NCBI GenBank assembly: GCA_963813485.1
Contig: CAWEZE010000013.1
Span: forward strand, 186,001 to 250,000
Length of the DNA stretch: 64,000 nucleotides
Direction of reading: 5' to 3'
Source of the DNA: DASQUK01 sp963813485
GTDB taxonomy: Bacteria > Actinomycetota > Acidimicrobiia > Acidimicrobiales > VFJN01
The translations under genes were made by a program, and so were the position numbers. Positions 44,216-53,059 of this stretch are shown here, in pieces; within the stretch, counting starts at the first letter, position 1; each line of letters begins with the position of its first letter. The notes under the pieces are model-generated. The model searched no databases, was not told the origin of the DNA, and saw only the letters and a program-made list of their open reading frames with translations.

Positions 44216-45630
44216 GAAACGGCGACCACCCGGAGAACGTCGGTCCGGCCCGGAGCGGCATCGGGGGCGCCGGCCAGGACCGCGATCGAATCGCCGTGGC
44301 GGACCAGGCCCTCACGGACGGCCGCCTCCACCACGCACCAGACCATCTCGTCGGTCGTTGTGTACTCGGCCACCAGCAGCGGCTCCACGCCCCACGACAA
44401 CGTCAGCTGCCGCGCCGTCGCCTGTGACGGGCTGGCGCCGATCAACCGGCTCTGCGGGCGGCGGGCCGCCATGGCCCGGGCGGTGGTTCCGGCGCGGGTG
44501 CAGCACACGATGGCCGCCAGGTCGAGCTCGACCGCCGCCCGCAAGGCGGCGTGGGCCATGGCCACGGTGACGGCCTTGGTCGACGACGTCCGCCGCTGCT
44601 CGAAGCCCTGCTCGTAGACGCCATGCCGGTCGTCGAACTCCTCGGTCCGCGCCGCGATGCCCGCCATGGTCTCGACGGCACGCACCGGGTGCCGCCCGAT
44701 CGCCGTCTCGGCCGAGAGCATCAGTGCGTCGCTGCCGTCAACGACGGCGTTGGCCACATCTGATGCCTCGGCGCGGGTGGGCGAGGGCGCAGTGACCATC
44801 GACTCCAACATCTGGGTGGCCGTTACCACTGGGAGGCCTCGCGAGCCGCACGCCCGGATGATCCGCTTCTGGAGGTGGGGCACGTCTGCGATCGGGAAGT
44901 CGATGCCGAGGTCGCCCCGGGCGACCATGACGCCGTCCACCACGTCCAGGAGGTCGTCGAGGTGGTCGACCGCCGCGCGAGTCTCGATCTTGGCCATCAA
45001 CTGGGGCCCGTTTTCCCCGAGCGCCTCGCGCACCCGGACCAGCTCGTCGGGCTTGCGCACGAACGACACCGCGACCCAGTCGGCATCCCTCGCCACCTCG
45101 TCGACCAACCGCAGGTCGTTCTCCGTCGGCACTGGCGGTAACCAGCGGTCCGACGGAAGGTGCACGCCCGGCCTTCCCTGCAGGCGCCCACCGCTGCGCA
45201 CCTGCGCCCGCACCGAGTCGGGCGCCACGCCCGTCACCTCGAGCGTCACCGTGCCGTCGCCCAGCACGATGGTGTCGCCCGGCTCGACGCTGTCGACCAG
45301 ATGCGCCTCGTCGAGGGTGATGCGCCGGCCGTCGCTGGTGCCCGCCCCGGGCACGAACGTGACCTCGTCGCCCTCGGCCAGGAAGGCGCCACCCTCGGGG
45401 AACGGCCCCGCCCGCACCTTGGGACCCGGGAGGTCGGCGAGCACGCCGATGGCCTTGCCGTGGTGCCGGGCAAGCTCGCGGACCGCCTCCATGCGCCTGC
45501 GGTGCTCGTCGGCGGTGCCGTGGGCAAGGCCCAGACGCACGACGTCGACGCCGGCGTCCATCAGGGAGTCAAGGACGCCCGGCGGGTCGGACGCCGGACC
45601 GAGCGTGGCGACGATCTTCGTGCGGCGCAC
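44212..45630 (-). CDS. pyk: pyruvate kinase
   Basis: Final ATP-forming step of glycolysis, 472 residues. MRRTKIVATLGPASDPPGVL opening; the metal site QLMAKIETRAAVDHLDDLLDVVDGVMVARGDLG; the signature VVTATQMLESMVTAPSPTRAEASDVANAVVDGSDALMLS. The C-terminal domain is of normal length. The reading is unambiguous. Confidence 0.95.
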   Translation of the reverse strand: MRRTKIVATLGPASDPPGVLDSLMDAGVDVVRLGLAHGTADEHRRRMEAVRELARHHGKAIGVLADLPGPKVRAGPFPEGGAFLAEGDEVTFVPGAGTSDGRRITLDEAHLVDSVEPGDTIVLGDGTVTLEVTGVAPDSVRAQVRSGGRLQGRPGVHLPSDRWLPPVPTENDLRLVDEVARDADWVAVSFVRKPDELVRVREALGENGPQLMAKIETRAAVDHLDDLLDVVDGVMVARGDLGIDFPIADVPHLQKRIIRACGSRGLPVVTATQMLESMVTAPSPTRAEASDVANAVVDGSDALMLSAETAIGRHPVRAVETMAGIAARTEEFDDRHGVYEQGFEQRRTSSTKAVTVAMAHAALRAAVELDLAAIVCCTRAGTTARAMAARRPQSRLIGASPSQATARQLTLSWGVEPLLVAEYTTTDEMVWCVVEAAVREGLVRHGDSIAVLAGAPDAAPGRTDVLRVVAVS

Positions 45631-45636
45631 GGGCGC

Positions 45637-46029
45637 TCAGTTCCCCACACGCCGGCGGAGCGGGTGGTCGTCGGGGACCTCGATGAGTCCTATCTGCACC
45701 CCGTCGGGATCGGCGATCCAGCATTCCCGCAGCCCCCAGGGCTCGGTCTTCGGTGGGCGCTGGATGTCCACGCCCTGCTTCCGCAGGCGCTCGTGCTCGG
45801 CGTCGACGTCGGCCACCTGGAGCCACAGGGCGCCGCTGCCGGGCGACGCCGAGCTCGAGTCGGCGGCGAGCTCGAGGAACCCGCCGCCGAGGAAGAAGAC
45901 GACCCCGGTCACGCGGCCGGCGACGCCGTACTCGCGGTAGACGTGCAACCCGAGCACGTCGCGGTACCACCGAACGGCGTCCTCGAACACAGACGGGCGC
46001 AGCAGTATCCGGCTGGAGAGGACGTCCAC
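45637..46029 (-). CDS. VOC (glyoxalase/bleomycin-resistance) family protein
   Basis: 130 residues from GTG 46029 (VDVLSSRILLRPSVFEDAVRWYRDVLGL). Paired beta-alpha-beta-beta-beta units with GVVFFLGGGFLELAAD and CWIADPDGVQIGLIEVP ending in the usual metal-ligand Glu. Substrate unknown. It lies 6 bases upstream of pyruvate kinase on the same strand. Confidence 0.82.
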   Translation of the reverse strand: MDVLSSRILLRPSVFEDAVRWYRDVLGLHVYREYGVAGRVTGVVFFLGGGFLELAADSSSASPGSGALWLQVADVDAEHERLRKQGVDIQRPPKTEPWGLRECWIADPDGVQIGLIEVPDDHPLRRRVGN

Positions 46030-46104
46030 GGTGCGCCACGGTACTGACCCTCCGGTCGGTGATCGTGCGCTTCCGGCGCCCGTCCTCCTACTGTGCGGAC
46101 GCCC

Positions 46105-46692
46105 ATGGAGCTGCTGCTGATCCGCCACGCCCGCCCGCTGCGGGCCGAGAGCATCGACGGGCCCGCCGACCCGGGCCTGTCGGAGCTCGGGCGGCGCCAG
46201 GCTGCGGCGCTGACGGCCTGGTTGGTGCCCGAGGAGCCCGATGCCATCTACTGCAGCCCGCTTCGCCGCTCGGTCGAGACGGCCGCGCCACTGGGCGAGG
46301 CGCTGGGCCTCACGGTGACACCTGACGCCGCTCTGGCCGAGTACGACGCCGACGCCATGGCCTACATCCCCATCGAGGAGCTGCGGGCGGCCGGTGATCC
46401 ACGCTGGATGGAGGTGCCCGACGACATCGCGGGCTTCCAGTCCCGGGTCGTCGACGGCGTCAACCGGCTGGCTGCCGCCCACCCGTCGCAGCGGATAGCC
46501 CTCGTCTGCCACGGCGGGGTCATCAACGTGGTCGTGTCGGCGGTGCTGGGGGTGGGGCCGCAGATGCTCTTCCTGCCGGCCTACACGAGCATCTCGCGGG
46601 TCCTGGTCGCGTCCACGGGCCAGCGGTCACTGGCGTCGTTGAACGAGACGGGCCACCTGCGGATGGCGGACGTCCCTCTGGTCGAGCTGTAG
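46105..46692 (+). CDS. histidine phosphatase family protein
   Basis: 195 residues from ATG 46105. The catalytic LLIRHARPL, YCSPLRRSVETA and late VCHGGVINV are the phosphoglycerate-mutase-like histidine phosphatase motifs. Acts on an unknown small phosphorylated substrate. Convergent with the acyl-CoA dehydrogenase gene. Confidence 0.9.
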   Translation: MELLLIRHARPLRAESIDGPADPGLSELGRRQAAALTAWLVPEEPDAIYCSPLRRSVETAAPLGEALGLTVTPDAALAEYDADAMAYIPIEELRAAGDPRWMEVPDDIAGFQSRVVDGVNRLAAAHPSQRIALVCHGGVINVVVSAVLGVGPQMLFLPAYTSISRVLVASTGQRSLASLNETGHLRMADVPLVEL

Positions 46693-46702
46693 CTGCCGGC
46701 CG

Positions 46703-47923
46703 CTAGGAGCGGGGCACGTCGATCCAGGGCTTGTCCTTGTCGACGCGAACGTCGCCCGGCAGGTCGAGAACCCGCTCGGCCAGGATGTTCTTCATGATCT
46801 CGGTCGTGCCGCCCTCGATCGAGTTGGCCCGCGACCGCAGGAAACACTGCTGGGCGCTGCGCCAGAGCGCCGTCGTCTCCGGCCGTGCCATCGGGTAGCC
46901 GTCGGGGAACAACATCCCGTCGGCGCCCTCCAGGTCGACGGCACAGCTGGTGATGTCCTTGTGCAGCTCGGCCAGCGCCAGCTTACCGATCGAGCCCTCG
47001 GGCCCCGGCGTGCCCACCGCCCGCTGCTGGCTCCCCCGGTTGTTGGTGAGCCGCAGGACCTCGGCGCGGATCCACAACGCCATCACCCGGTCGCGGGTGG
47101 CGGCGTCGTGGGGACCCGTGCGGCGGTAGACCTTCATCAGCTCGCCGATGAAGCCGCTGCCGCGGTGCGGGATCTGCCCGCCGATGGCGACCCGCTCGTT
47201 CATGAGCGTCGTCAGGGAGACGCGCCAGCCCTCTCCCACCTCACCGAGGCGCTCCCCGTCGGGAACGTGCACGTCGTTGAAGTAGACCTCGTTGAACTCC
47301 GCCTCGCCGGTGATCTGGTAGAGCGGACGCACCTCGACGCCGGGCGCGTGCATGTCCACGACGAAGTAGGTGAGTCCCTTGTGCTTGGGGGCGTTGGGGT
47401 CGGTGCGGGCCACGATCATCCCGAACCGGGCGACGTGCGCCAGAGTGGTCCACACCTTCTGGCCGCTGAGCACCCACTCGTCGCCGTCGCGGACCGCACG
47501 GGTCGCCAGGCTGGCGACGTCGGAGCCGGCGCCCGGCTCGGAGAAGAGCTGGCACCAGATGTCCTCGTTGGTGAACAGCGGCCGCAGGTAGCGCCGCTTC
47601 TGAGCGTCGCTGCCATGGGTGACCACCGTGGGCGCGCCCATGCCATGGCCGATCGGGTTGCGGGAGCCGGCGCGCGGGGCGCCCGCACCCCAGAGCGTCT
47701 CGTTGACCAGCTTCTGCAGCTTCGGGGACAGGCCCAGGCCGCCGTATCGCTCGGGGAAGTGGACCCAGGCGAGGCCGAGGTCGTACTGGCGCCCGAGGAA
47801 GGTCACCGGATCGTTCTGGCGGGGCGGCAGCTCTGCGAGCAGCTGCTCGCAGAGTGCGAGCACTCGGGCCTCGTCGTCGCCCGACGGCGCACTGGATCGG
47901 GTGGCGGTATCCGTGAGCGTCAT
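46703..47923 (-). CDS. acyl-CoA dehydrogenase
   Basis: FAD enzyme of 406 residues that oxidises an acyl-CoA to the enoyl-CoA. Start ATG 47923 (MTLTDTATRS). QLFSEPGAGSDVASLATRAVRDGDEWVLSGQKVWTT and AHVARFGMIVARTD are the FAD/substrate domain; SRANSIEGGTTEIMKNILAERVL closes the C-terminal helical domain. A 20-base perfect palindrome lies 13 bases upstream of the ATG. Chain-length or steroid substrate is not predictable. Confidence 0.92.
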   Translation of the reverse strand: MTLTDTATRSSAPSGDDEARVLALCEQLLAELPPRQNDPVTFLGRQYDLGLAWVHFPERYGGLGLSPKLQKLVNETLWGAGAPRAGSRNPIGHGMGAPTVVTHGSDAQKRRYLRPLFTNEDIWCQLFSEPGAGSDVASLATRAVRDGDEWVLSGQKVWTTLAHVARFGMIVARTDPNAPKHKGLTYFVVDMHAPGVEVRPLYQITGEAEFNEVYFNDVHVPDGERLGEVGEGWRVSLTTLMNERVAIGGQIPHRGSGFIGELMKVYRRTGPHDAATRDRVMALWIRAEVLRLTNNRGSQQRAVGTPGPEGSIGKLALAELHKDITSCAVDLEGADGMLFPDGYPMARPETTALWRSAQQCFLRSRANSIEGGTTEIMKNILAERVLDLPGDVRVDKDKPWIDVPRS

Positions 47924-47935
47924 GGCCCGCACGGT

Positions 47936-47955
47936 ACTTGACCGGCCGGTCAAGT
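47936..47955. promoter_or_regulatory. perfect palindromic operator upstream of acyl-CoA dehydrogenase
   Basis: Arms ACTTGACCGG / CCGGTCAAGT with no spacer, 20 bases, 13 bases before the ATG. The GACCGG-type palindrome resembles TetR-family sites in front of actinobacterial lipid-degradation genes. No regulator gene is adjacent. Confidence 0.7.
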
Positions 47956-47997
47956 GGCGAGCCGGCGGGGCCACCGTGCGGGACTGACCGGGGTGAC

Positions 47998-48102
47998 GAG
48001 GCGATGGGATTCGCCGCGGGGAACCCGAGGCAATCCGGACCGGGGGCCGGTCCGGGGGGCCGGTCCTCATCGCCTCGGGAGTTCGGACGCGGGCCCATTG
48101 CC
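47998..48102. repeat. nested palindromic intergenic element, copy B
   Basis: Outer arms GAGGCGATGGG (47998-48008) and CCCATTGCC (48094-48102); inner hairpin 48024-48079 starts CCCGAGGCAAT and ends CCTCGGG. The inverse of the inner part shares GAGGCnATGAGGACCGGCCC with copy A at 2637. It lies between the acyl-CoA dehydrogenase promoter and the 3' end of the MerR gene. No gene here. Confidence 0.7.
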
Positions 48103-48246
48103 CCCCGCAATCCATACGCTGAGCTGCCTCTCCTACGCTGCGAGCCGGCCTGACTACGCGCCCTGACCTGCAATTCTCTCGGCCGGCTGGCGGATCTTGA
48201 ACACCACTTGGCGCGTTGACCGCCACCATGGTCTGCCAGCCAGCCA

Positions 48247-48756
48247 CTAGGCGGGTGTGCCAGAGCGAGTCTCGAATCGCCGGGACCGCGAGTCACGTCG
48301 GTGGAGTTGCCGTCGACGGTGAAGGCCGTCGCGTCCGCGCTCCTGGCCGTGGGCGTCGGACAGCGACCGCCCTTCCAGCCGCGCGTCGACGATCGACCAG
48401 AACGTCGGGCACGCGGCGGGGTTGCCCTTCGGGCACTCGAGCGAGTGGGCCAGCGCAGTGCGAGCTGTCTTGGCGTCGGCGATGAGGTGGTCGAGCTCGG
48501 TCAACTTTTCCCGAGCCAGCCGCACCCAGGTCGACTTGCGGCGGGGGCGGTCGGTGAGCAGCTGCGCGATCTCGGCGAGCGTGAACCCGATGTCGCGCAA
48601 CAGAAGCACGAAGCCAACCTGGCGGACCGCTTCCGTGTCGTATCGACGCTGCCCGCCCTCGCGCCTGACTGGCCGGACGAGCCCCAGTTCGTCGTAGTAG
48701 CGCAGCGCCGAGGTCGGCACCCCGGTGCGCTCGGCCAGCTCGCCGATCGTGAGCAC
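48247..48756 (-). CDS. MerR-family transcriptional regulator
   Basis: 169 residues from GTG 48756. The winged helix VLTIGELAERTGVPTSALRYYDELGLV and RREGGQRRYDTEAVRQVGFVLLLRDIGFTLAEIAQLL are typical MerR. A C-terminal ECPKGNPAACPTFWSIVDARL has two cysteines and could bind metal or sense redox state. It is divergent from a methyltransferase gene, 37 bases apart, which it probably controls. The last 30 residues are Arg-rich and may be outside the conserved fold. Confidence 0.85.
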   Translation of the reverse strand: MLTIGELAERTGVPTSALRYYDELGLVRPVRREGGQRRYDTEAVRQVGFVLLLRDIGFTLAEIAQLLTDRPRRKSTWVRLAREKLTELDHLIADAKTARTALAHSLECPKGNPAACPTFWSIVDARLEGRSLSDAHGQERGRDGLHRRRQLHRRDSRSRRFETRSGTPA

Positions 48757-48793
48757 TTGACTTCGAGCGTACTTGAAGTGGTGAGGTGCGCTC

Positions 48794-49420
48794 GTGACTC
48801 TCGCACTGCGGAAGCGTGCCCTGGGCGCCGTGGTCCGCCAGTTCGGGGAACCCCGCGGCGTCGGTGGCCGCGTCGCGGGTTGGATCATGGGCCGGCGCGC
48901 GTCGAACGTCGCGCGCAGCCGGTGGGCGGTCGACCTGCTCGACCTGCAGCCCACCGACCGGCTGCTGGAGGTGGGGTGCGGGCCTGGCGTCGCACTGGAG
49001 GCGGCGGCGGCGCAGGCGGCTGCGGTCGTCGGGGTCGACCGTTCCGGGGTGATGATCGCGCAGGCCCGCCGGCGCAACCGGGCCGCGGTGCGCGAGGGGC
49101 GCGTCACGCTCCACGTCGCTCCGATCGAGGTGCTGCCCGCGCTCGGCGAGCCCTTCGACAAGGCGCTGGCGGTGAACACCGTCGGCTTCTGGGCCGACGC
49201 CGTCGAGGGGCTCGGCACCATCCGCCAGGCATTACGGCCTGGCGGGACCATCGCAGTGGTGTCCCAGCCGCGCTGCCCCGGTGCCACCGCGGTCCATTCA
49301 CGGAAGGCCGCCGATGAACTGGAGAAGCTGCTCGATGAGGCCGGCTACGTCGACGCCCGCACCGAGACGCTCGACGCGCTCGATCCGCCCGCGGTCTGCG
49401 TGCTCGCCCGCGCCCCATGA
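48794..49420 (+). CDS. class I SAM-dependent methyltransferase
   Basis: 208 residues from GTG 48794. The SAM motif DRLLEVGCGPGVALEAAAAQAAAVVGVDRS and later LRPGGTIAVVSQPR are clear. Substrate unknown. Its start lies close to two ACTTGA direct repeats (48755 and 48771), likely part of the MerR-controlled promoter. Confidence 0.87.
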   Translation: MTLALRKRALGAVVRQFGEPRGVGGRVAGWIMGRRASNVARSRWAVDLLDLQPTDRLLEVGCGPGVALEAAAAQAAAVVGVDRSGVMIAQARRRNRAAVREGRVTLHVAPIEVLPALGEPFDKALAVNTVGFWADAVEGLGTIRQALRPGGTIAVVSQPRCPGATAVHSRKAADELEKLLDEAGYVDARTETLDALDPPAVCVLARAP

Positions 49421-49561
49421 AGCGCGTGCGCTCGTCGTCGCCGGTCGCCCACCTCGGCAGTTGTGCGCCGGCTGCGGGCGACCGCTCGTCGTACGTGCCG
49501 GCGATCGCGAGCGCGGACGGGCGGCACTTCGGTGACGCGTGACACTCGGATGGGCGGGACG

Positions 49562-49927
49562 TCACCAGGAGCAGAGGCAGAAGGGGTGACCGACCGGGTC
49601 GGCGTAGACCCGGAACTTCTCCCGGGTGTCGAGGTGGCGGGCACCCAGGGCGACCGCCCGCTCGTGAGCGGCGTCCAGGTCGTCGACCGCGAGGTCGAGG
49701 TGCAGCTGCTGCTGCACGGCTGGGTCGGGCCACGTCGGGGCCACGAAGCCAGCGGCCCGCTGGAACGTGATCGCCGTGCCGCCGCCGGGTGGGTCCAGCG
49801 CCACGTAGTCACCGTCGCCCGCGGGCACCGGCCACTCGAGCAGCTCGCCGTAGAAGCTGGCCAGCGCGGCGGGGTCGGGACAATCGATCGTCACTGTGTC
49901 GAAGCGGGGGACGGCGGCGCTGGTCAT
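49562..49927 (-). CDS. VOC family protein
   Basis: 121 residues from ATG 49927, preceded by AGGAGG six bases upstream. RFDTVTIDCPDPAALASFYGELLEWPV and the closing HFDTREKF-like RVYADPVGHPFCLCSW are typical of the glyoxalase-like VOC superfamily with paired beta-alpha-beta modules. Function unknown. It is the first gene of the orphan-rich stretch running to the tRNA-Pro. Confidence 0.87.
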   Translation of the reverse strand: MTSAAVPRFDTVTIDCPDPAALASFYGELLEWPVPAGDGDYVALDPPGGGTAITFQRAAGFVAPTWPDPAVQQQLHLDLAVDDLDAAHERAVALGARHLDTREKFRVYADPVGHPFCLCSW

Positions 49928-50504
49928 CGTGATCCTCCTGGTCGAGTCGTACCCGGAGATCAACGTTAGAGCGGTGACGTAAGACGGTTCCCCCAACTGC
50001 CCAAACGTGCATTGACAGTGCCGGCTCTCCGACGCACCAGCCGCCGGAGTGTCAGTGGCCTCCTGTCTTTGGCAAGCGACGACCTGATGCCAGCTGCGGG
50101 CGGCCGCTGCCGGACCACGAGCTACCACCGAGCACCGCGGCGATGAACTCGTCGGGTGGCCTGACCAGGGTGCCGGGTCGCCGAGCAGTCTCCCGAGGAG
50201 ATGCTGGGTGCCCTGACCGCGTTCCTGGCCCCGTACCGGGACGCCGCGAGCACATAGTGCTCAATCCGGGACTAGTCCGAGACCGATGAGGTGTGGGCAT
50301 CCCGGTGACCGCTGCGGGTACCGATCAGGCAGATCTGGCGCGTCAAACGTCGTGGCCCCAGGTCGCGTTGCTTACCATCGTTAGCGCCCAGGACCGGCAC
50401 TTCTGAGACGCTGGCCGGTCGGTAGTGTCCGCCTAATCTCGAACGCGACGCGGCGAAGGTCCGATGACGAAGGGGCCACTGCCGACGCGGAGCCGGGTTG
50501 GTGG
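49928..50504. other. 577-base region with no intact gene; alpha/beta-hydrolase 3' remnant
   Basis: No intact reading frame is supported. On the plus strand 50165-50257 reads CRVAEQSPEEMLGALTAFLA and a few more residues before a TAG, which looks like the last helix of an alpha/beta hydrolase cut off from its body by an upstream stop. The rest holds nothing I recognise. This is consistent with gene decay at the edge of an accessory region. Confidence 0.4.
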
Positions 50505-50975
50505 TCAGCCAGCAGGGCTCAGAGTCCGGCCCGCGTTCCCACTCTCCTCGGGCCCGGCAGTACGGCGCCGGGTCTTGAGCCCGGCGGTGAGGAGGGCGAC
50601 GGCGGCCGGCAGGAAGAAGATCCCGAGGGACGCGGCGCCGAGTATGCAGGCGCCCGCCAACACCCACCCAGCGGCGATGCGGCGCCGCCGGGCCCCGGGG
50701 CCGTTCCCTAGCGCACCGACGAGGGCGACGCCTACGGGGACGAGCAAAACCGCTACGACGCTGGCCCCCTCGTGCTGGAGCAATGTCTCGCTCGACGCGG
50801 TGGTCACGACCTCCGTCGGCGAGTCGGCTGCCGTCGTCGAGGCACCCGAGGACACCGACACGGTGGGTGCGAGCAGCAGGGCAACCGCGGCGATGATGGT
50901 CCACGCGAAGGCCGCCCACGCCAGGCGCCTGGTGGTCCGGCAGGACCACGGGCGCACCCATCGTTGGAACATCAC
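50505..50975 (-). CDS. integral membrane protein, 156 residues
   Basis: Three hydrophobic helices: LAWAAFAWTIIAAVALLLAP, ASVVAVLLVPVGVALVGALG and AAGWVLAGACILGAASLGIFFLPAAVALLTAG. An extracytoplasmic Ser/Thr-rich loop lies after the first helix and the cytoplasmic tail is basic. No family recognised; similar small membrane proteins are frequent orphans in actinobacteria. Codon usage and GC look native. Confidence 0.65.
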   Translation of the reverse strand: MMFQRWVRPWSCRTTRRLAWAAFAWTIIAAVALLLAPTVSVSSGASTTAADSPTEVVTTASSETLLQHEGASVVAVLLVPVGVALVGALGNGPGARRRRIAAGWVLAGACILGAASLGIFFLPAAVALLTAGLKTRRRTAGPEESGNAGRTLSPAG

Positions 50976-51049
50976 TCACATAGATTGCCTGCTGCGAGCG
51001 GTCGTCGCCCATCGGCTCGTCAGCACCGAACGCCGTGCACGCCGAGCAG

Positions 51050-51556
51050 CTATGGGCGGCCGGTGAGCCAGCGCGAGACAGTGCCGAGCGCGAGGCGATC
51101 CCCGACGCAGGGATCAGGTTCGAGCTGGTGCGCCCAATGGGTCGGGGTGGGAGGCTCTCGATGGACCCACTCCACGCCAGGCTCATAGAAGAGATACACG
51201 TCCCACGCGCTCCGTGTCGGCTCGTAATCCCCGAGGCCGAGCAGGGGTCGGAGGGCCGTCGAGACCGGCCACCCTTCTTCCTCCCAGAAGTGAGACAAGC
51301 CCGAGTCGCCGCTGAATGCCTCACTGGCCCGTGCCGCGGCCTCCTCGCAGTCTCGAGGTCGCACGGCGGTCCAGAGGGCTAGGAGCCTGACGCGAGTCGC
51401 TCTGACCTCTTGGGCCGCCGCCGCCACGATCCTCACGCCGGCGAGGCAATCCGCACACGTGGGAGAGACAACGAGCAGAACGCGAGCCAAGCCATCGGCC
51501 CGCTCGTTGAAGCAATCCTTCAGCTGCACCGTGCCACCTAGTGCCACCAGGAACAT
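51050..51556 (-). CDS. thioredoxin-fold-like protein with CxxC
   Basis: 168 residues. RVLLVVSPTCADCLAGVRIV has the CxxC (Cys34, Cys37) at the end of a strand as in thioredoxins, and the C-terminal half (WPVSTALRPLLGLGDYEPTRSAWDVYLFYEPGVEW) fits a thioredoxin-like core. No signal peptide seen, so cytoplasmic. Specific role unknown. Confidence 0.65.
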   Translation of the reverse strand: MFLVALGGTVQLKDCFNERADGLARVLLVVSPTCADCLAGVRIVAAAAQEVRATRVRLLALWTAVRPRDCEEAAARASEAFSGDSGLSHFWEEEGWPVSTALRPLLGLGDYEPTRSAWDVYLFYEPGVEWVHREPPTPTHWAHQLEPDPCVGDRLALGTVSRWLTGRP

Positions 51557-51670
51557 CGTCGCGCCGGCGAAGCTCAGCGAGCTATCGACCTCGCACTGCT
51601 CGACCTGTCGCTTCGTCCATAGCGAAGCAGATCTCGTCGTCCTTGGGGTCCGCCACCCCTGGCTGCGTGA

Positions 51671-52475
51671 CTAGTTCCGCAGCTTTGCGGCGGTTAGCAC
51701 GGCGAGGTGATGGACGGTCAGTGTTCCGCCTTGCGCGTTCACACGTCGTCGAACGCGCTCGACCAACTCGGCTTGCGCATCAGGCGGAAGTCCCTTGACG
51801 CCTGACTGCGTCGAGAGATTGGCCGCGTACTCGTCCGCCGTGAGGGTGAGGTCGAAGCGGTGCCGCATGACTGCGGGTTCCTCGAAGAGCCCGGAGGCAC
51901 CGCACCGCCAATTCGAGGCCATCCACCAGGTCTGGATACGCGGTCGCGGGGTCGACGCGCGCGGCGCCAACGGCGACCCAGTCGTCCTGCACCGCCCACC
52001 AGAACCGGCTGGCACCCTCGGGAACGACAACCGGGGTGGAGACCACGACCAGATGTCCCTGCGGGTTCAGCACCCCGGCTGCCTTGACGAAGCGAATGTC
52101 GGGGTCAACCCAGTGAAACGAGTTGCACGCGAACACGACATCGAACGTCGCCTCCCCGGGATCCCACGCCTCGAATGACGTCGAGCGCACCGACACATCC
52201 GGAAACGCAACCAGCTTGTGGCGCGCTCGATCAGCGAGGCGAGGATCGAGTTCCAGCGCCAGAATCCGCAGACCGCGCTCGGCCAAGGGCCGCGTTGCCT
52301 GTCCCGTGCCCGGACCGATCTCCACAACCGCCGATCCGGGCTCCAAACCCGCGAGCTGCACGATCTCGTCAAACAGCGAGTCGGGCGCCACCGGTCGAGT
52401 CCGGTCGTAGGCGTCTGGATCCTCACCGAAGCGCCCCCGGAAGGCGTCTCGCTGGCCCGTCTCCCACGGCTGCAT
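51671..52475 (-). pseudogene. class I SAM methyltransferase; one-base frameshift
   Basis: N-terminal frame from ATG 52475: MQPWETGQRDAFRGRFGEDP, the SAM site SAVVEIGPGTGQATRPLAERG and FDVVFACNSFHWVDPDIRF. After GLELAVR the frame becomes unrelated, whereas the +1 frame gives ASGLFEEPAV, DLTLTADEYAANLSTQSGV and a normal end at 51671. Removing one G (CC on the plus strand at 51900-51901) restores LAVRASGLFEEP. Substrate unknown. Probably a sequencing error. Confidence 0.8.
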
Positions 52476-52628
52476 TGGCCTTGTGCCCACGCCCACCACA
52501 CTGCCCCCGAACGCCGGGTAGTGGCGCGGGGCGCGTACCGATTGCCCGAACCGCACACCCCTCGCCTATTGGATCGTCAGCCTAGAACGACACGGCGCAA
52601 GATCGGCAGATGTGGGTGCATCTGGGTT

Positions 52629-53027
52629 CTAGACGGCTACCTGGCCTTCCCAGGCCCGGTTGAGCGCGCCCTGGACCTTCACTGTCCAGATGATGAACCC
52701 GACGAGTGGGATGAGGTTCCAGAAGCCGGTCGCGCCGCTCACCGGCGTGGGCTGACCCGCACGCGCGTACATGTTGCCGATCTCGGACGGCAACACGAAC
52801 CAGTTGACGGGGTTGATCAGGATCCCGAGTACGAGACCGATCACCGGCCCGATCCCCTCGCCCGTGTGCTCCTTGAGCTCGCGGTACACCTGATAGATCC
52901 AGTACAGGTGGTAGATCCCCAACGTGATAATCGAGAAGATGATCACCGCGGCCGGGTTTCGAACCTTCCCTCTCGGGCCGCGTGCTGCCGCGGCTGGCGG
53001 CGGGACAGGCGGTGGAGTGTCGGTCAT
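52629..53027 (-). CDS. DUF4234 membrane protein
   Basis: 132 residues. A proline/alanine-rich cytoplasmic N-terminus is followed by RNPAAVIIFSIITLGIYHLYWIYQVYRELKEH, the DUF4234 signature, then two more hydrophobic stretches (IGLVLGILINPVNWFVL, LIPLVGFIIWTVKV). Function unknown. Confidence 0.87.
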   Translation of the reverse strand: MTDTPPPVPPPAAAARGPRGKVRNPAAVIIFSIITLGIYHLYWIYQVYRELKEHTGEGIGPVIGLVLGILINPVNWFVLPSEIGNMYARAGQPTPVSGATGFWNLIPLVGFIIWTVKVQGALNRAWEGQVAV

Positions 53028-53059
53028 GTCGGCTCCCTATCTATTGCGACCGCGCGTTG

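Noticed and set aside
26052..52475. Programmed +1 frameshifting as cause of the broken genes
   Set aside because: Four cases share the sign but no common slippery codon or stop; all sit in G runs, which fits sequencing error better. Kept only as an alternative.
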